DNA of 64,000 nucleotides. It comes from Viridilinea sp964592425. GTDB lineage: Bacteria > Chloroflexota > Chloroflexia > Chloroflexales > Chloroflexaceae. The notes beneath the pieces are model-generated. The model saw only the letters and a list, made by a program, of their open reading frames with translations. It did no database searches and was not told the DNA's origin. The position numbers and the translations under genes are program-made. Below, piece after piece: positions 15,159 to 24,126 of this stretch; the first letter of the stretch is position 1, and each line of letters opens with the position of its first letter. Where the stretch lies: contig CAZQCG010000013.1 in the NCBI GenBank assembly GCA_964592425.1, forward strand, positions 1 through 64,000. The letters run 5' to 3'.

Positions 15159-16508
15159 ATGAGCAAACCGATCGTCGCCCTTGTGGGACGACCGAACGTC
15201 GGCAAATCGACGTTCTTCAACCGGCTGATCGGCGAGCGCCGGGCGATTATTGAGGATGTGCCCGGAACAACGCGTGACCGACTCTATGGCGAGAGTTTCT
15301 GGAATGGGCGTGACTTTACGGTAGTCGATACCGCCGGCTTGCTCTTTGGTGAGGACGACCCTGATCTGCCCAGTGTTGAGATCAGCCGTCGGACACATGA
15401 GCAGGCGCGCCTGGCAATTGAACAGGCCGACGCGATCATCCTGATGGTTGATGGGCGTGAGGGACTGACCACCGCTGATGCTGAGGTGGCCGAGTTGCTG
15501 CGCCCGATGGCCAAGCATGTCGTGCTGGCGGTCAACAAGACCGATAGCCTCGAACGCCAGCTTGATGCGGTGGAGTTTTATGCACTCAACCTGGGCGACC
15601 CGATCCCTATGAGTGCCTTCCATGGCCTGGGCACCGGTGATGTGCTCGACCGACTGGTGGCGATCTTTCCGCCCAGCCCCGAAGAGCCCGAGGAGGAACG
15701 CCACCTGCGCATCGCCATCGTTGGGCGGCCCAATGTTGGCAAGTCGAGCTTGCTCAATCGCCTGCTTGGCAGTGAGCGCAGTGTGGTCTCGCAGGTGCCT
15801 GGAACAACCCGTGACACGATCGATACGACGGTCATCGTTGATGGCGAGCCGGTGACGCTGATCGATACGGCTGGCATTCGCCGTTCCGGTCGCATTGATC
15901 GGGGCATCGAGAAGTATGCGGTTCTGCGCGCCCTGCGGGCCATCGAGCGCTGCGATGTGGCCCTGTTATTGATTGATGCCGTCGAAGGGGTCACGGCGCA
16001 GGATACCCACATCGCCGGGATGGTGCTTGAGGCGAAAAAGGGCCTTGCCATTCTGATTAACAAATGGGACGCCATCGAAAAGGATAATCAGACTTTCTAC
16101 GAATTTGAGCGTAAGGTGCGCGAAGCGTTTAAGTTTGTTGACTATGCCCCGCTGCTCTTCATCTCGGCCCTTGATGGCCAGCGTACCGGGCGGATTGTCC
16201 AGCTTGCCCGTGAGATCCAGGATCAGCGCCAGAAGCGGGTGCCTACGGGCGAGTTGAACGCCTTTCTACGCCAGGCGGTGCTTGATCAGCCACCGACGGC
16301 AATCAAGAAGGGCGCTCACCTGCGGCTCTACTACGCCGTACAGCCTCAGATCGAGCCGCCGGTCTTTCTCTTCTTCGCCAACGATGGTGAACTGGTACAC
16401 TGGTCATACGCTCGTTATCTTGAAAACCGCCTGCGTGAGCGCTACGACTTCGGGGGGACGCCGCTGGTGATCGTCTTCCGTACGCGTGAGCGTAAGGACG
16501 AACGTTAG
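15159..16508 (+). CDS. der: Ribosome-assembly GTPase Der (EngA)
   Basis: 449 residues with two consecutive GTPase domains and a KH-like C-terminal domain, the family's fixed layout. First domain: GRPNVGKS (residues 10-17), PGTTRD, DTAG, NKTD. Second domain: GRPNVGKS (about 189-196), PGTTRD, DTAG, NKWD. The C-terminal KH part includes HLRLYYAVQPQIEPPVFLFFAN. Der acts in maturation of the 50S subunit. A TATAAT at 15064-15069 may be its -10 box. The gene stands alone between arginase and the polymerase pair. Confidence 0.97.
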   Translation: MSKPIVALVGRPNVGKSTFFNRLIGERRAIIEDVPGTTRDRLYGESFWNGRDFTVVDTAGLLFGEDDPDLPSVEISRRTHEQARLAIEQADAIILMVDGREGLTTADAEVAELLRPMAKHVVLAVNKTDSLERQLDAVEFYALNLGDPIPMSAFHGLGTGDVLDRLVAIFPPSPEEPEEERHLRIAIVGRPNVGKSSLLNRLLGSERSVVSQVPGTTRDTIDTTVIVDGEPVTLIDTAGIRRSGRIDRGIEKYAVLRALRAIERCDVALLLIDAVEGVTAQDTHIAGMVLEAKKGLAILINKWDAIEKDNQTFYEFERKVREAFKFVDYAPLLFISALDGQRTGRIVQLAREIQDQRQKRVPTGELNAFLRQAVLDQPPTAIKKGAHLRLYYAVQPQIEPPVFLFFANDGELVHWSYARYLENRLRERYDFGGTPLVIVFRTRERKDER

Positions 16509-16543
16509 GAGCGACGATTCGCATATCATAGTGGAAGGTGTCT

Positions 16544-17272
16544 ATGATCAGCGGTATCGATCTCCAATTTGAACCCTATCTCAACTACCGCGCCAGCATT
16601 ACCCAGATCGAAAATTTCGCCGAGCAGTCACGTTTCTGTTATCGCATCGCGCTTGGGGTAGTCGGTGAGCCTGGGACGTCCGAAAGCAGTGATCCGGCTA
16701 CCGGGCAGGCTTTTGGGCAGATCAGTGATGTTCTGCACAGCAGTTGTTTTCTCTGCGAATGGCACTGTTTTGGCGTCTTTATGCGATCCACCGTGCGCAG
16801 TATGTTGCAAGCCCATCCCAGCGTGCTTGCTTCGCTCAATCCTGAGCGTACGATTAGCTATGGCGAGTTGTTGACCGCCTCTGACGGATTGAGCTCCCTG
16901 GCAAAACTGCGCAATACGCTGATCACTGCTGAGATAGAGCGGCGTCAGGCCGGTGGACGCTCGGTGATCGGGCTGATCGATTTCCTCAAGCAGTATTTTC
17001 ATCTACGCATCGACCCCTATGCCGTTGAGTATCTCGACCAGGGCCATCGCAGTACGGCCAGCCGGCGTGAGCTCGAACTGGTTGGTGAAATCTGTGCTCT
17101 GCTCAGCCGTGAGTGCCCACGTCCATCCGCTATCGCTGCCTACCCGCAACTGATCTGGCGTGAACAGGCCGTCGTGGTGACCGAGAGCTACTTCAACCAG
17201 AGTAAGCATATGCTCAATGCGATAGCCGCGGAGATCGCCCGTTGTGTTGAGCATCGCTGGTATGAGGCCTGA
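16544..17272 (+). CDS. Conserved-looking protein of unknown function, overlaps polymerase gene
   Basis: 242 residues from ATG 16544, five bases after GGAAGG; a GTG at 16538 is inside the ribosome site. The protein is soluble, moderately helical and has several Cys (SSCFLCEWHCFGVF) but no zinc-binding spacing that I recognise. I recognise no domain. Its last 11 bases overlap the start of the family-B DNA polymerase gene, so the two are translated from one message; this suggests, without proving, a function connected with that polymerase. Confidence 0.75.
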   Translation: MISGIDLQFEPYLNYRASITQIENFAEQSRFCYRIALGVVGEPGTSESSDPATGQAFGQISDVLHSSCFLCEWHCFGVFMRSTVRSMLQAHPSVLASLNPERTISYGELLTASDGLSSLAKLRNTLITAEIERRQAGGRSVIGLIDFLKQYFHLRIDPYAVEYLDQGHRSTASRRELELVGEICALLSRECPRPSAIAAYPQLIWREQAVVVTESYFNQSKHMLNAIAAEIARCVEHRWYEA

Positions 17273-19547
17273 CGAGTATGTCTATGGCTGGGATGCTACG
17301 CCTGGCATTGTCTCGGTCTGGGCTACCCACGCGGGCCAGGCTTTGATCTGGCGCCGCAACGGTGATCAGGTGCTGCGTGAGCAGGCCCGCTTCCGCCCCT
17401 GGCTCTTTGCGGCCCACCTGGACGACCTGGCCCACCTGGGGGCTGCGCTGCGCGCCGATGACTCCCGTGCGGCGATCAGTTATACGCGCCTCAGCGGCCC
17501 GCAGGCGAGCTATCCCTATTTGCTGACGGCCAGCTCGGGGCGTACGCTTGAGACCGCAATCCTGACCGGGGCGCGCCACCGCCTGGGCCAGCCGGTCGCT
17601 TCGCTCTACGGCCTCGACGACTATTATCGCGTTGGCCCGGTTGAGCAGTACATGATGTTGACGGGGCGGGTCTATTTTCGTGGCATGGTCTATGCCGACC
17701 TGCGGCGTATGCAGATCGACCTGGAGACAACCGCGCTTGATCCCGGCGCAGGGCGCATCTTTCTGGTTGCTGTGCGTGATAGCCAGGGCCTTGCGCTGAC
17801 CCTGGAGGCTCCAACCGCTGCCGATGAGCCGGCGCTGATCACTGAGTTGTGCGCTCTGGTACAGCAACGTGACCCCGATGTGATCGAGAATCATAACCTC
17901 TTTGGCTTCGATCTGCCCTTTCTGGCGGCCCGCGCTGCCGCCCTGGGCCTTGGGTTGCGCCTGGGGCGGGCGGGTGGCCCGCAGCAGCTGGAGCGCGTGC
18001 GTGAAGATCCGCGTGGACGACGTCATCGCTACAGCGTTGCCGGGCGTGAGTTGCTTGATACGCTTGATGCAGTGCGCCGCCATGACTTTGTCGCCCGTGA
18101 CCTGCCTGGTCATGGGCTGAAGCAGGTTGCCCGCGCCTTCGGGGTGGCCGGGCCTGAGCGGATCTACCTTGACGGTGAGGCGATCTACCGTACCTACCAG
18201 GAAGAGCCTGAACGGGTGCGCCGCTACGCCCTTGATGATGTGGCCGAGGTGGACGCCCTGTCCCGGCGGCTGCTGGCAGCTCCCTTTGCCCTGGCTGGCA
18301 TGGCCCCACGACGCTACGAGCGGGTGGCCTGGGCCGGGCCAGCCATGGGCTTGCTCGAGCCGATGCTACTGCGGGCCTACCTGCGGATCGGAGCCGCTCC
18401 ACCCCTGCCGCCGGCGGCCCGCGGGGTGCGCGTGGGCGGACATAGCGGCGGCGCACTCTTCCTGTTTGCCGGTGGCGTCGCCCGCCATGTGGTCAAGGCC
18501 GATATTGCCTCGCTCTATCCTTCGCTGATGTGCAGCTTTCGGATCGGGCCAGCCTGCGACCGGATCGGGGCCTTGCTTGAGATTGTCGGCCAGCTGCTCG
18601 AAGCGCGCCTTGAGCATAAGGCCGCCGCACGTACTGCTACGCCCGGCTCACTCGAGGCCGGGCACCACCATGCCTTGCAGGCGGCTATGAAGCTGATCAT
18701 CAATGCGGCCTACGGCTATATGGGCGCGGTGAGCATGGGCCTCTTCGCCGATATGGATGCCGCCGATGAGGTGACCCGCCGGGGCCGCGAGGTGCTTGAT
18801 CTGGTGATCAGCGGCTTGCGTGAGCGCGGTATGGCCCTGATTGAAGCTGATACCGACGGAGTCTATTTCGCGGTGCCCGCCGCCTGGGGCGAGCCTGAGG
18901 AGCGTGCGCTGGTGGCCGCAGTGGCCGCCACCTTGCCCCCCGGCATCAACCTGGAGTACGAGGGGCGCTACGCCGCCATGTTTAGCCACGAGGTCAAGAA
19001 TTATGCCCTGCTCAGCTATGACGGCGAGTTGATTATGCGCGGGGTGGCCATGCGCTCAAGCCGTGCCGAACCCTTCGGTGAGCAATTCCTGCGTGCCGCG
19101 CTGCGCCTGACCATGGCCGGTGAGATTGGTGGGCTGCGCGAACATTTTCTGGCGACCGTCGCCGCTCTGCGCGCACGCCGGGTAGCCCTGGCCGAGGTTG
19201 CCTCCCGCGTGCGGCTGACCAAGACCCCCGAGGGCTACCGTGCCGCTCGTCAGCGCGAAGGCCCCTACGAAGCCATGCTTGCTGCCGGACGCACCAGTTG
19301 GAATCCTGGCGAGCGGATACGCTTCTACCGGGCCGAAGGCGGGCGCTATGCCCTGCTAGAGCAGCCCACACCCCCGCCCTACGACGCCGAACATTATGTG
19401 CGCGTGCTGGTTGAGAACTACGCCGACCGTCTGCGCAAAGCCTTTCGGCCCGCCGACTTTGCCCAGATCTTTCGTAGTGAAGCCCAGATCGGCCTCTTCG
19501 ACCGGGAGATGGCCACGATTATGCCCCTCTGGATCAGCTGTTCTTGA
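17262..19547 (+). CDS. Family-B DNA polymerase with proofreading exonuclease
   Basis: 761 residues. The 3'-5' exonuclease is intact: Exo I DLETT (D153), Exo II NHNLFGFDLPFL (N210, D217), Exo III YALDDV (Y322, D326). The polymerase motifs are A DIASLYPSLM (D414), B KLIINAAYGYMGA, and C DTDGVYF (D530, D532). It is therefore a full B-type enzyme, shorter than E. coli Pol II. Chloroflexota and some other bacteria carry such chromosomal polymerases of unsettled role, probably repair. Start: ATG 17262 (MRPDEYVYG) is the most likely; GTG 17244 and TTG 17247 are in frame upstream. No strong ribosome site is visible, consistent with coupling to the preceding gene. Confidence 0.92.
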   Translation: MRPDEYVYGWDATPGIVSVWATHAGQALIWRRNGDQVLREQARFRPWLFAAHLDDLAHLGAALRADDSRAAISYTRLSGPQASYPYLLTASSGRTLETAILTGARHRLGQPVASLYGLDDYYRVGPVEQYMMLTGRVYFRGMVYADLRRMQIDLETTALDPGAGRIFLVAVRDSQGLALTLEAPTAADEPALITELCALVQQRDPDVIENHNLFGFDLPFLAARAAALGLGLRLGRAGGPQQLERVREDPRGRRHRYSVAGRELLDTLDAVRRHDFVARDLPGHGLKQVARAFGVAGPERIYLDGEAIYRTYQEEPERVRRYALDDVAEVDALSRRLLAAPFALAGMAPRRYERVAWAGPAMGLLEPMLLRAYLRIGAAPPLPPAARGVRVGGHSGGALFLFAGGVARHVVKADIASLYPSLMCSFRIGPACDRIGALLEIVGQLLEARLEHKAAARTATPGSLEAGHHHALQAAMKLIINAAYGYMGAVSMGLFADMDAADEVTRRGREVLDLVISGLRERGMALIEADTDGVYFAVPAAWGEPEERALVAAVAATLPPGINLEYEGRYAAMFSHEVKNYALLSYDGELIMRGVAMRSSRAEPFGEQFLRAALRLTMAGEIGGLREHFLATVAALRARRVALAEVASRVRLTKTPEGYRAARQREGPYEAMLAAGRTSWNPGERIRFYRAEGGRYALLEQPTPPPYDAEHYVRVLVENYADRLRKAFRPADFAQIFRSEAQIGLFDREMATIMPLWISCS

Positions 19548-19559
19548 CGGACTCTGCCT

Positions 19560-20318
19560 ATGCCAACGCTGGATTTTCACCCGATCCTGGTCGAACTGAT
19601 GCAGGCTGCATTGGACAACCCAAGTCTGCTACAATTCCGTAAACCAGTCACGGCTCATCAATACATCAAGTTCTATCAACTGGTGACCCACTATCTCAAG
19701 CCAGGCAGTACCGTCTTGGATTGGGGGGCCGGTAATGGGCATTTCTCTTACTTCTTGATCAGATCTGGCTATCGTGTCCAGGGCTTTGATTTTGATGCGC
19801 AACCTGCACTATGTGAACCATTTAGCCCCACAACATACACCTACATCCAGGCTGATCCACAGCATCCAAGCAACCTTCCGTATGCAAGTGCGAGCTTTGA
19901 CGCCGTGGTCTCGGTTGGTGTGCTGGAGCATGTACGTGAGACCGGCGGCACCGAACTTGGCAGTCTCAACGAGATCGCCCGTATTCTCAAGCCACAGGGC
20001 CTCTTGCTCTGCTTTCATTTGCCGAACCGTTACAGCTGGATCGAGGCGGCCTTGCGTTTGAGCAGGCGCTGGTCGCACCAGTACCGCTACACCGCCTCAA
20101 CCATTCGTACCCTGACCGAGCAGAGTGGCTTTGCGTTGCTTGAACTCGAACGCTATGCGATCTTGCCACGCAATGTCTGGGGCTGGGGCATCCCCGGCAG
20201 GCTGGGTGCTTCATTTGAGTTGGCACGTCTCTATGATCGGATTGATGCGCTATTTTCGCGGATCTTCTCCCCGATTTGCCAGAATTACCTCTTTGTTGCC
20301 CGCAAACGTGGAGCATGA
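19560..20318 (+). CDS. SAM-dependent methyltransferase, class I
   Basis: 252 residues. Motif I is VLDWGAGNGHFS, the acidic residue after strand 2 is in VQGFDFDAQ, and motif IV lies in FDAVVSVGVLEHV, with the usual ILKPQGLLL strand. The remaining ~90 residues (NRYSWIEAALRLSRRWSHQ and onward) are typical of small-molecule or lipid methyltransferases of the Methyltransf_11/23 groups. The substrate is unknown. It begins 12 bases after the polymerase gene and ends nine bases before the GHL10-like gene, so it sits inside a run of same-strand genes. Confidence 0.85.
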   Translation: MPTLDFHPILVELMQAALDNPSLLQFRKPVTAHQYIKFYQLVTHYLKPGSTVLDWGAGNGHFSYFLIRSGYRVQGFDFDAQPALCEPFSPTTYTYIQADPQHPSNLPYASASFDAVVSVGVLEHVRETGGTELGSLNEIARILKPQGLLLCFHLPNRYSWIEAALRLSRRWSHQYRYTASTIRTLTEQSGFALLELERYAILPRNVWGWGIPGRLGASFELARLYDRIDALFSRIFSPICQNYLFVARKRGA

Positions 20319-20327
20319 GAAGGAGTT

Positions 20328-21815
20328 ATGTCTATGCGGATCACCCCAATGATCAGATTGGGCCTCTTACTGGCCCTGCTTGTCAGCCTTGCCGCCTTGC
20401 CGGTGATGCCAGTGGCAGCGCAGGCCCCGGTGCCTCAGCTGCGGGCCTTCTGGGTCGATAGTCTCAACCCAGGTATCTACAACCACCCCCAGGTCGATGA
20501 GTTGGTGAACAATGTGGTGCGGGCGGGGGCTAATACGATCATTGTGCAGGTGCGCCGCCACGGCGATGCCTGGTACAACCGCAGCATCGACCCACGCGCC
20601 GCCGATCCGCGCCTGGCCCCCGCCGCCGAGTTTGATCCGCTCGAATACTTGTTGGCCAAGGCACATAGCCAGGGCATCCAGGTACATGCCTGGCTGGTCG
20701 TCTCGGTGACATGCCGGAGCACCGATCGGCTCTGGGGCCACCCCAACCATGTCTGTACCAGCCATGGGCCGGGGGCGCAAGGGGCCGAGCGTTGGACAAC
20801 GGCCACCTACGATGGTCAGCAGGTCGGCGACCTGGACTACGGGCATCCGGCAAGCATCCAGTACCTCGAACGGGTGGTGATGCAGTTGCTGCAGGACTAT
20901 CCGCAAGTGGACGGGCTGCACTGGGACTATATCCGCTTTGGCGGGCGCGACTACGGCTACAACCAGGTCAGCATGGAGCGTTTTAACCGCGCCTATGGGC
21001 GTCCGCTGAATCAGCGTCCGGCACCTGATGACCCGGCCTGGAGCCAGTGGCGCCGTGACCGGGTAAGCGAGTTGGCGCGTCGGCTCTACCTACGAGCCAA
21101 GGCGATCAAGCCGAGTGTGCAGGTGAGTGCGGCGACGATCACATGGGGTGGTCTTGGCAACAATGGCGACTTCCGCGTCTCGGCGGCCTACGACCGGGTT
21201 TTCCAGGACTGGCCAGCGTGGTTGGAGGAGGGCATCATCGACTTCGCCGTGCCGATGCACTACTTTGACGAGGGTGATGCACGGGCGCGGGCCTGGTATG
21301 ACGGCTGGATGGCCTTTGACCGTAATCATACGGGGCGCAGGGCGATTGTCTCAGGGATTGGGGCCTGGCTCAACAGCTCTCAACAGAATATCAATCAGGT
21401 TCAGCGGGCCCTGAGCCCTGACGGGCAGGGGCGCGCGCTGTCCGGGGTAGCTTTCTTCTCCTATGCACGGCCCACAACAGGCTTCGGCGACGAGGCCCGG
21501 CACGCTTTTATGGACGAACTGCGGGCGACGGTCTTCGCCCAGCCAGCCTATGTGCCGCAATGGCCCTGGATCGTGGCTCCCACTGGCGGGCACCTGCAGG
21601 GCATTGCCACCATCGACGGTCAGGCTATCCCCGAGGCCAAGGTCACGCTCTTCCACCAGGGAGTCTGGCTGCGTGACATCTATAGTATGGCTGACGGCTG
21701 GTTTGGCGCGGTCGAGCTGCCGCCGGGCAACTACAACCTTGCGATTACCGCCCCCGACGGGCGGCAGAGCTGGTTCAGCACGACGGTGCGCCCTGGGCTG
21801 GTGAGCAGTTTGTAG
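20328..21815 (+). CDS. Secreted glycosyl hydrolase-like 10 (GHL10) protein
   Basis: 495 residues. There is a signal peptide (LGLLLALLVSLAALPVMPVAAQ), then a TIM-barrel of the GHL10/DUF187 (YngK) group: LRAFWVDSLNPG, ANTIIVQVRRHGDAWYN, GIQVHAWLVV, VDGLHWDYIRFGG, and IIDFAVPMHYFDEG near the C-terminal end of the barrel. The last ~75 residues form a small beta domain like carboxypeptidase regulatory domains (GIATIDGQAIPEAKVTLFHQG). It probably acts on cell-wall or extracellular polysaccharide, but activity in this group is poorly defined. The start ATG follows AGAAGGAG. Confidence 0.87.
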   Translation: MSMRITPMIRLGLLLALLVSLAALPVMPVAAQAPVPQLRAFWVDSLNPGIYNHPQVDELVNNVVRAGANTIIVQVRRHGDAWYNRSIDPRAADPRLAPAAEFDPLEYLLAKAHSQGIQVHAWLVVSVTCRSTDRLWGHPNHVCTSHGPGAQGAERWTTATYDGQQVGDLDYGHPASIQYLERVVMQLLQDYPQVDGLHWDYIRFGGRDYGYNQVSMERFNRAYGRPLNQRPAPDDPAWSQWRRDRVSELARRLYLRAKAIKPSVQVSAATITWGGLGNNGDFRVSAAYDRVFQDWPAWLEEGIIDFAVPMHYFDEGDARARAWYDGWMAFDRNHTGRRAIVSGIGAWLNSSQQNINQVQRALSPDGQGRALSGVAFFSYARPTTGFGDEARHAFMDELRATVFAQPAYVPQWPWIVAPTGGHLQGIATIDGQAIPEAKVTLFHQGVWLRDIYSMADGWFGAVELPPGNYNLAITAPDGRQSWFSTTVRPGLVSSL

Positions 21816-21846
21816 AACCAAGCAGCAGCGCGGCCTGATACGGTGG

Positions 21847-21873
21847 TTCTGGGAGGGCCATGCCCTCCCAGAA
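21847..21873. terminator. Hairpin between convergent genes
   Basis: Perfect 12-bp arms, TTCTGGGAGGGC and its complement, separated by CAT, lying between the stop codons of the GHL10-like gene and glgX. A bidirectional terminator is likely although no long T-run follows on either strand. Confidence 0.6.
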
Positions 21874-21898
21874 ACCTACCCAGCGGCAAGATGAACTA

Positions 21899-24076
21899 CT
21901 AACTCGTTAAACGGGCCAGGGAGGCCTGGGTGGTACGCGTTGCCAGGATCGGCGCATTATGGGCACGTTCGGCGAGCAGCACCAGCGAGCGCGGCTGGAG
22001 TTGATAGATCTCGCTGGTGGGGCTGTGCTCGCCCTCGGCCTGTGGATCAGCCGTATCGATCAGGATTTCCCAGATCGGATCGTCGGGCCAGTCAGGCAGA
22101 ATGAAGGGAACCGTCTGCGCACTGGCATTGAAGAGGATGAGCAGTACGTCGTCGTGGATGGGTCGCCCGCGCTCGTCTACTTCGCGCATCACATGCCCGT
22201 TGAGCAGCAGGCCGATGCAGCGTAGTTCGCCATTATTCCAGAGATTGGTGCCAATCTCCTGGCCATCGGGGCTGAGCCACTCAACATCATATTCGGCCCC
22301 GCCAGCAGTGAGCGGGCCCTGGAAGAAGTTCCGGCGGTGCAACAAGGGATGCTTGCGGCGCAGGGCAATCAGGCGGCTGGTAAAGGCAAACAAGGCCTCG
22401 GCCTCGGCGTCGGTTGACCAGTCAAACCAGCTGATCGGGTTGTCCTGGCAGTAGGCATTATTGTTGCCGAGCTGGCTGCGCCCGCGCTCGTCGCCGGCCA
22501 ATAGCATTGGAGTGCCCTGCGAGAGCAGCAGGGTCGCCAGGAAGTTGCGGATCTGCTGAAGCCGTGCGGCGTTGATCTGGGGATCGTCGCTAGGGCCTTC
22601 CATGCCCATGTTCCAACTGTTGTTATGCGTATCGCCGTCGCGGTTGCCTTCGCCGTTGGCCTCGTTATGTTTCTCGTTGTAGCTTACCAGGTCGTGCAGG
22701 GTAAAGCCGTCGTGGGCGGTGACAAAGTTGATGCTGTGGAAGGGCCGGCGCCCGTTGTGGCGATAGAGATCCATTGAGCCCATGATACGCGAGGCGAATT
22801 CGCCAGCCTGCCCGGCGTCGCCCTTCCAGAATTTGCGCACATTGTCGCGGTATTTGCCATTCCACTCGGCCCAGGGGGCGGGGAAGCGCCCAACCCAGTA
22901 GCCATCGGGGCCAACATCCCATGGTTCGGCGATCAGTTTGACCCGTGACAGCACCGGGTCGAGCTTAAGCACATCGAAGAAGGAGCTCATCCGATCGCCT
23001 TCACTGCGCACGAGGGTGCGGGCAAGGTCGAAGCGAAAGCCGTCGATATGCATCTCGTTGACCCAGTAGCGTAGGCTATCGATCACCAGCTGCAGCACAC
23101 GCGGGTGGGTCGTATTCAGGCTATTGCCGGTGCCGGTGTAATCGCTGTAGTAGCGCGGATTATCGGCGGCCAGGCGGTAGTAGACGGCGTTATCAAGGCC
23201 GCGGAAGGCGAGTGTCGGGCCGAGCTGGTTGCCTTCGGCGGTATGGTTGTAGACCACATCGAGGATGACTTCAATGCCAGCGGCGTGCAGGGCTTGCACC
23301 ATCGCCTTAAACTCGTTCACCACCCCGCCCTGGCCGGGCTGGGAGGCATAGCGTGCGTCGGGGGCGAAGAAGCCGATCGTCTGGTAGCCCCAGTAGTTGA
23401 TCAGGCCCAGATCAGCCAGGTGCTGGTCATTGACTGTGTGGTGGATGGGCAGTAACTCCACGGCCGTCACGCCGAGGTCGCGCAGGTAGCTGATCGCCGC
23501 CTCGCTGGCCAGGCCAGCATAGGTACCCCGCAGGCCTTCAGGCACCCCCGGCATCTGGCGGGTGAAGCCCTTGACATGCACTTCGTAGATCACCGACTCG
23601 TGCAGGGGTGTCTCGATCAAGCGATCATTGCCCCAGTCGAAGCTGCTGTCAATCACAACCGAGCGCAACGCCGAGGGGGCGCTATCGCGCTTGCCGATGG
23701 TCAGATCGGTATAGGGGCTGCCCACGCGATAGCCGTAGAGTGAACTATCCCAGCTCAGCGAGCCGCTGAGCGCTTTGGCATAGGGGTCAAGCAGTAGCTT
23801 GTAAGGGTTGAAGCGATGGCCCTGGCCAGGGTTGTAGGGGCCGTAGGCGCGGTAGCCATAGAGTTGGCCGGGGCCGAGACTGGGCACATAGCCATGCCAG
23901 ATGTCTTCGGTGCGCTCGGGCAGGGTCAGGCGGGTCGCTTCACGCGAGGCCCCCGGACCGTCGAAGAGGCAGAGTTCGACGTGGCTGGCATTGGCCGAGA
24001 AGAGCGCAAAATTGACCCCCTGACCGTCCCAGGTGGCACCGAGCGGATAAGGTTTACCAGGCCAGATCGAAGCCAT
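21899..24076 (-). CDS. glgX: Glycogen debranching enzyme GlgX
   Basis: 725 residues from ATG 24076, preceded by GGGAGA. The N-terminal CBM48 (GKPYPLGATWDGQGVNFALF) precedes a GH13 barrel. The catalytic residues are D in DGFRFDLART and E in LIAEPWDVGPDGYW; the third acid lies in FVTAHDGFTLHDLVSYN. The KHNEANGEGNRDGD segment is typical of GlgX/isoamylase-type enzymes (GH13_11). It hydrolyses alpha-1,6 branches of phosphorylase-limit glycogen, so this organism probably stores glycogen. The MFS gene upstream ends 50 bases before it on the same strand. Confidence 0.94.
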   Translation of the reverse strand: MASIWPGKPYPLGATWDGQGVNFALFSANASHVELCLFDGPGASREATRLTLPERTEDIWHGYVPSLGPGQLYGYRAYGPYNPGQGHRFNPYKLLLDPYAKALSGSLSWDSSLYGYRVGSPYTDLTIGKRDSAPSALRSVVIDSSFDWGNDRLIETPLHESVIYEVHVKGFTRQMPGVPEGLRGTYAGLASEAAISYLRDLGVTAVELLPIHHTVNDQHLADLGLINYWGYQTIGFFAPDARYASQPGQGGVVNEFKAMVQALHAAGIEVILDVVYNHTAEGNQLGPTLAFRGLDNAVYYRLAADNPRYYSDYTGTGNSLNTTHPRVLQLVIDSLRYWVNEMHIDGFRFDLARTLVRSEGDRMSSFFDVLKLDPVLSRVKLIAEPWDVGPDGYWVGRFPAPWAEWNGKYRDNVRKFWKGDAGQAGEFASRIMGSMDLYRHNGRRPFHSINFVTAHDGFTLHDLVSYNEKHNEANGEGNRDGDTHNNSWNMGMEGPSDDPQINAARLQQIRNFLATLLLSQGTPMLLAGDERGRSQLGNNNAYCQDNPISWFDWSTDAEAEALFAFTSRLIALRRKHPLLHRRNFFQGPLTAGGAEYDVEWLSPDGQEIGTNLWNNGELRCIGLLLNGHVMREVDERGRPIHDDVLLILFNASAQTVPFILPDWPDDPIWEILIDTADPQAEGEHSPTSEIYQLQPRSLVLLAERAHNAPILATRTTQASLARLTS

Positions 24077-24126
24077 GCGATAGATCTCCCAGTTAGACGC
24101 GACGCGGTGAGGATTATGATACCACG

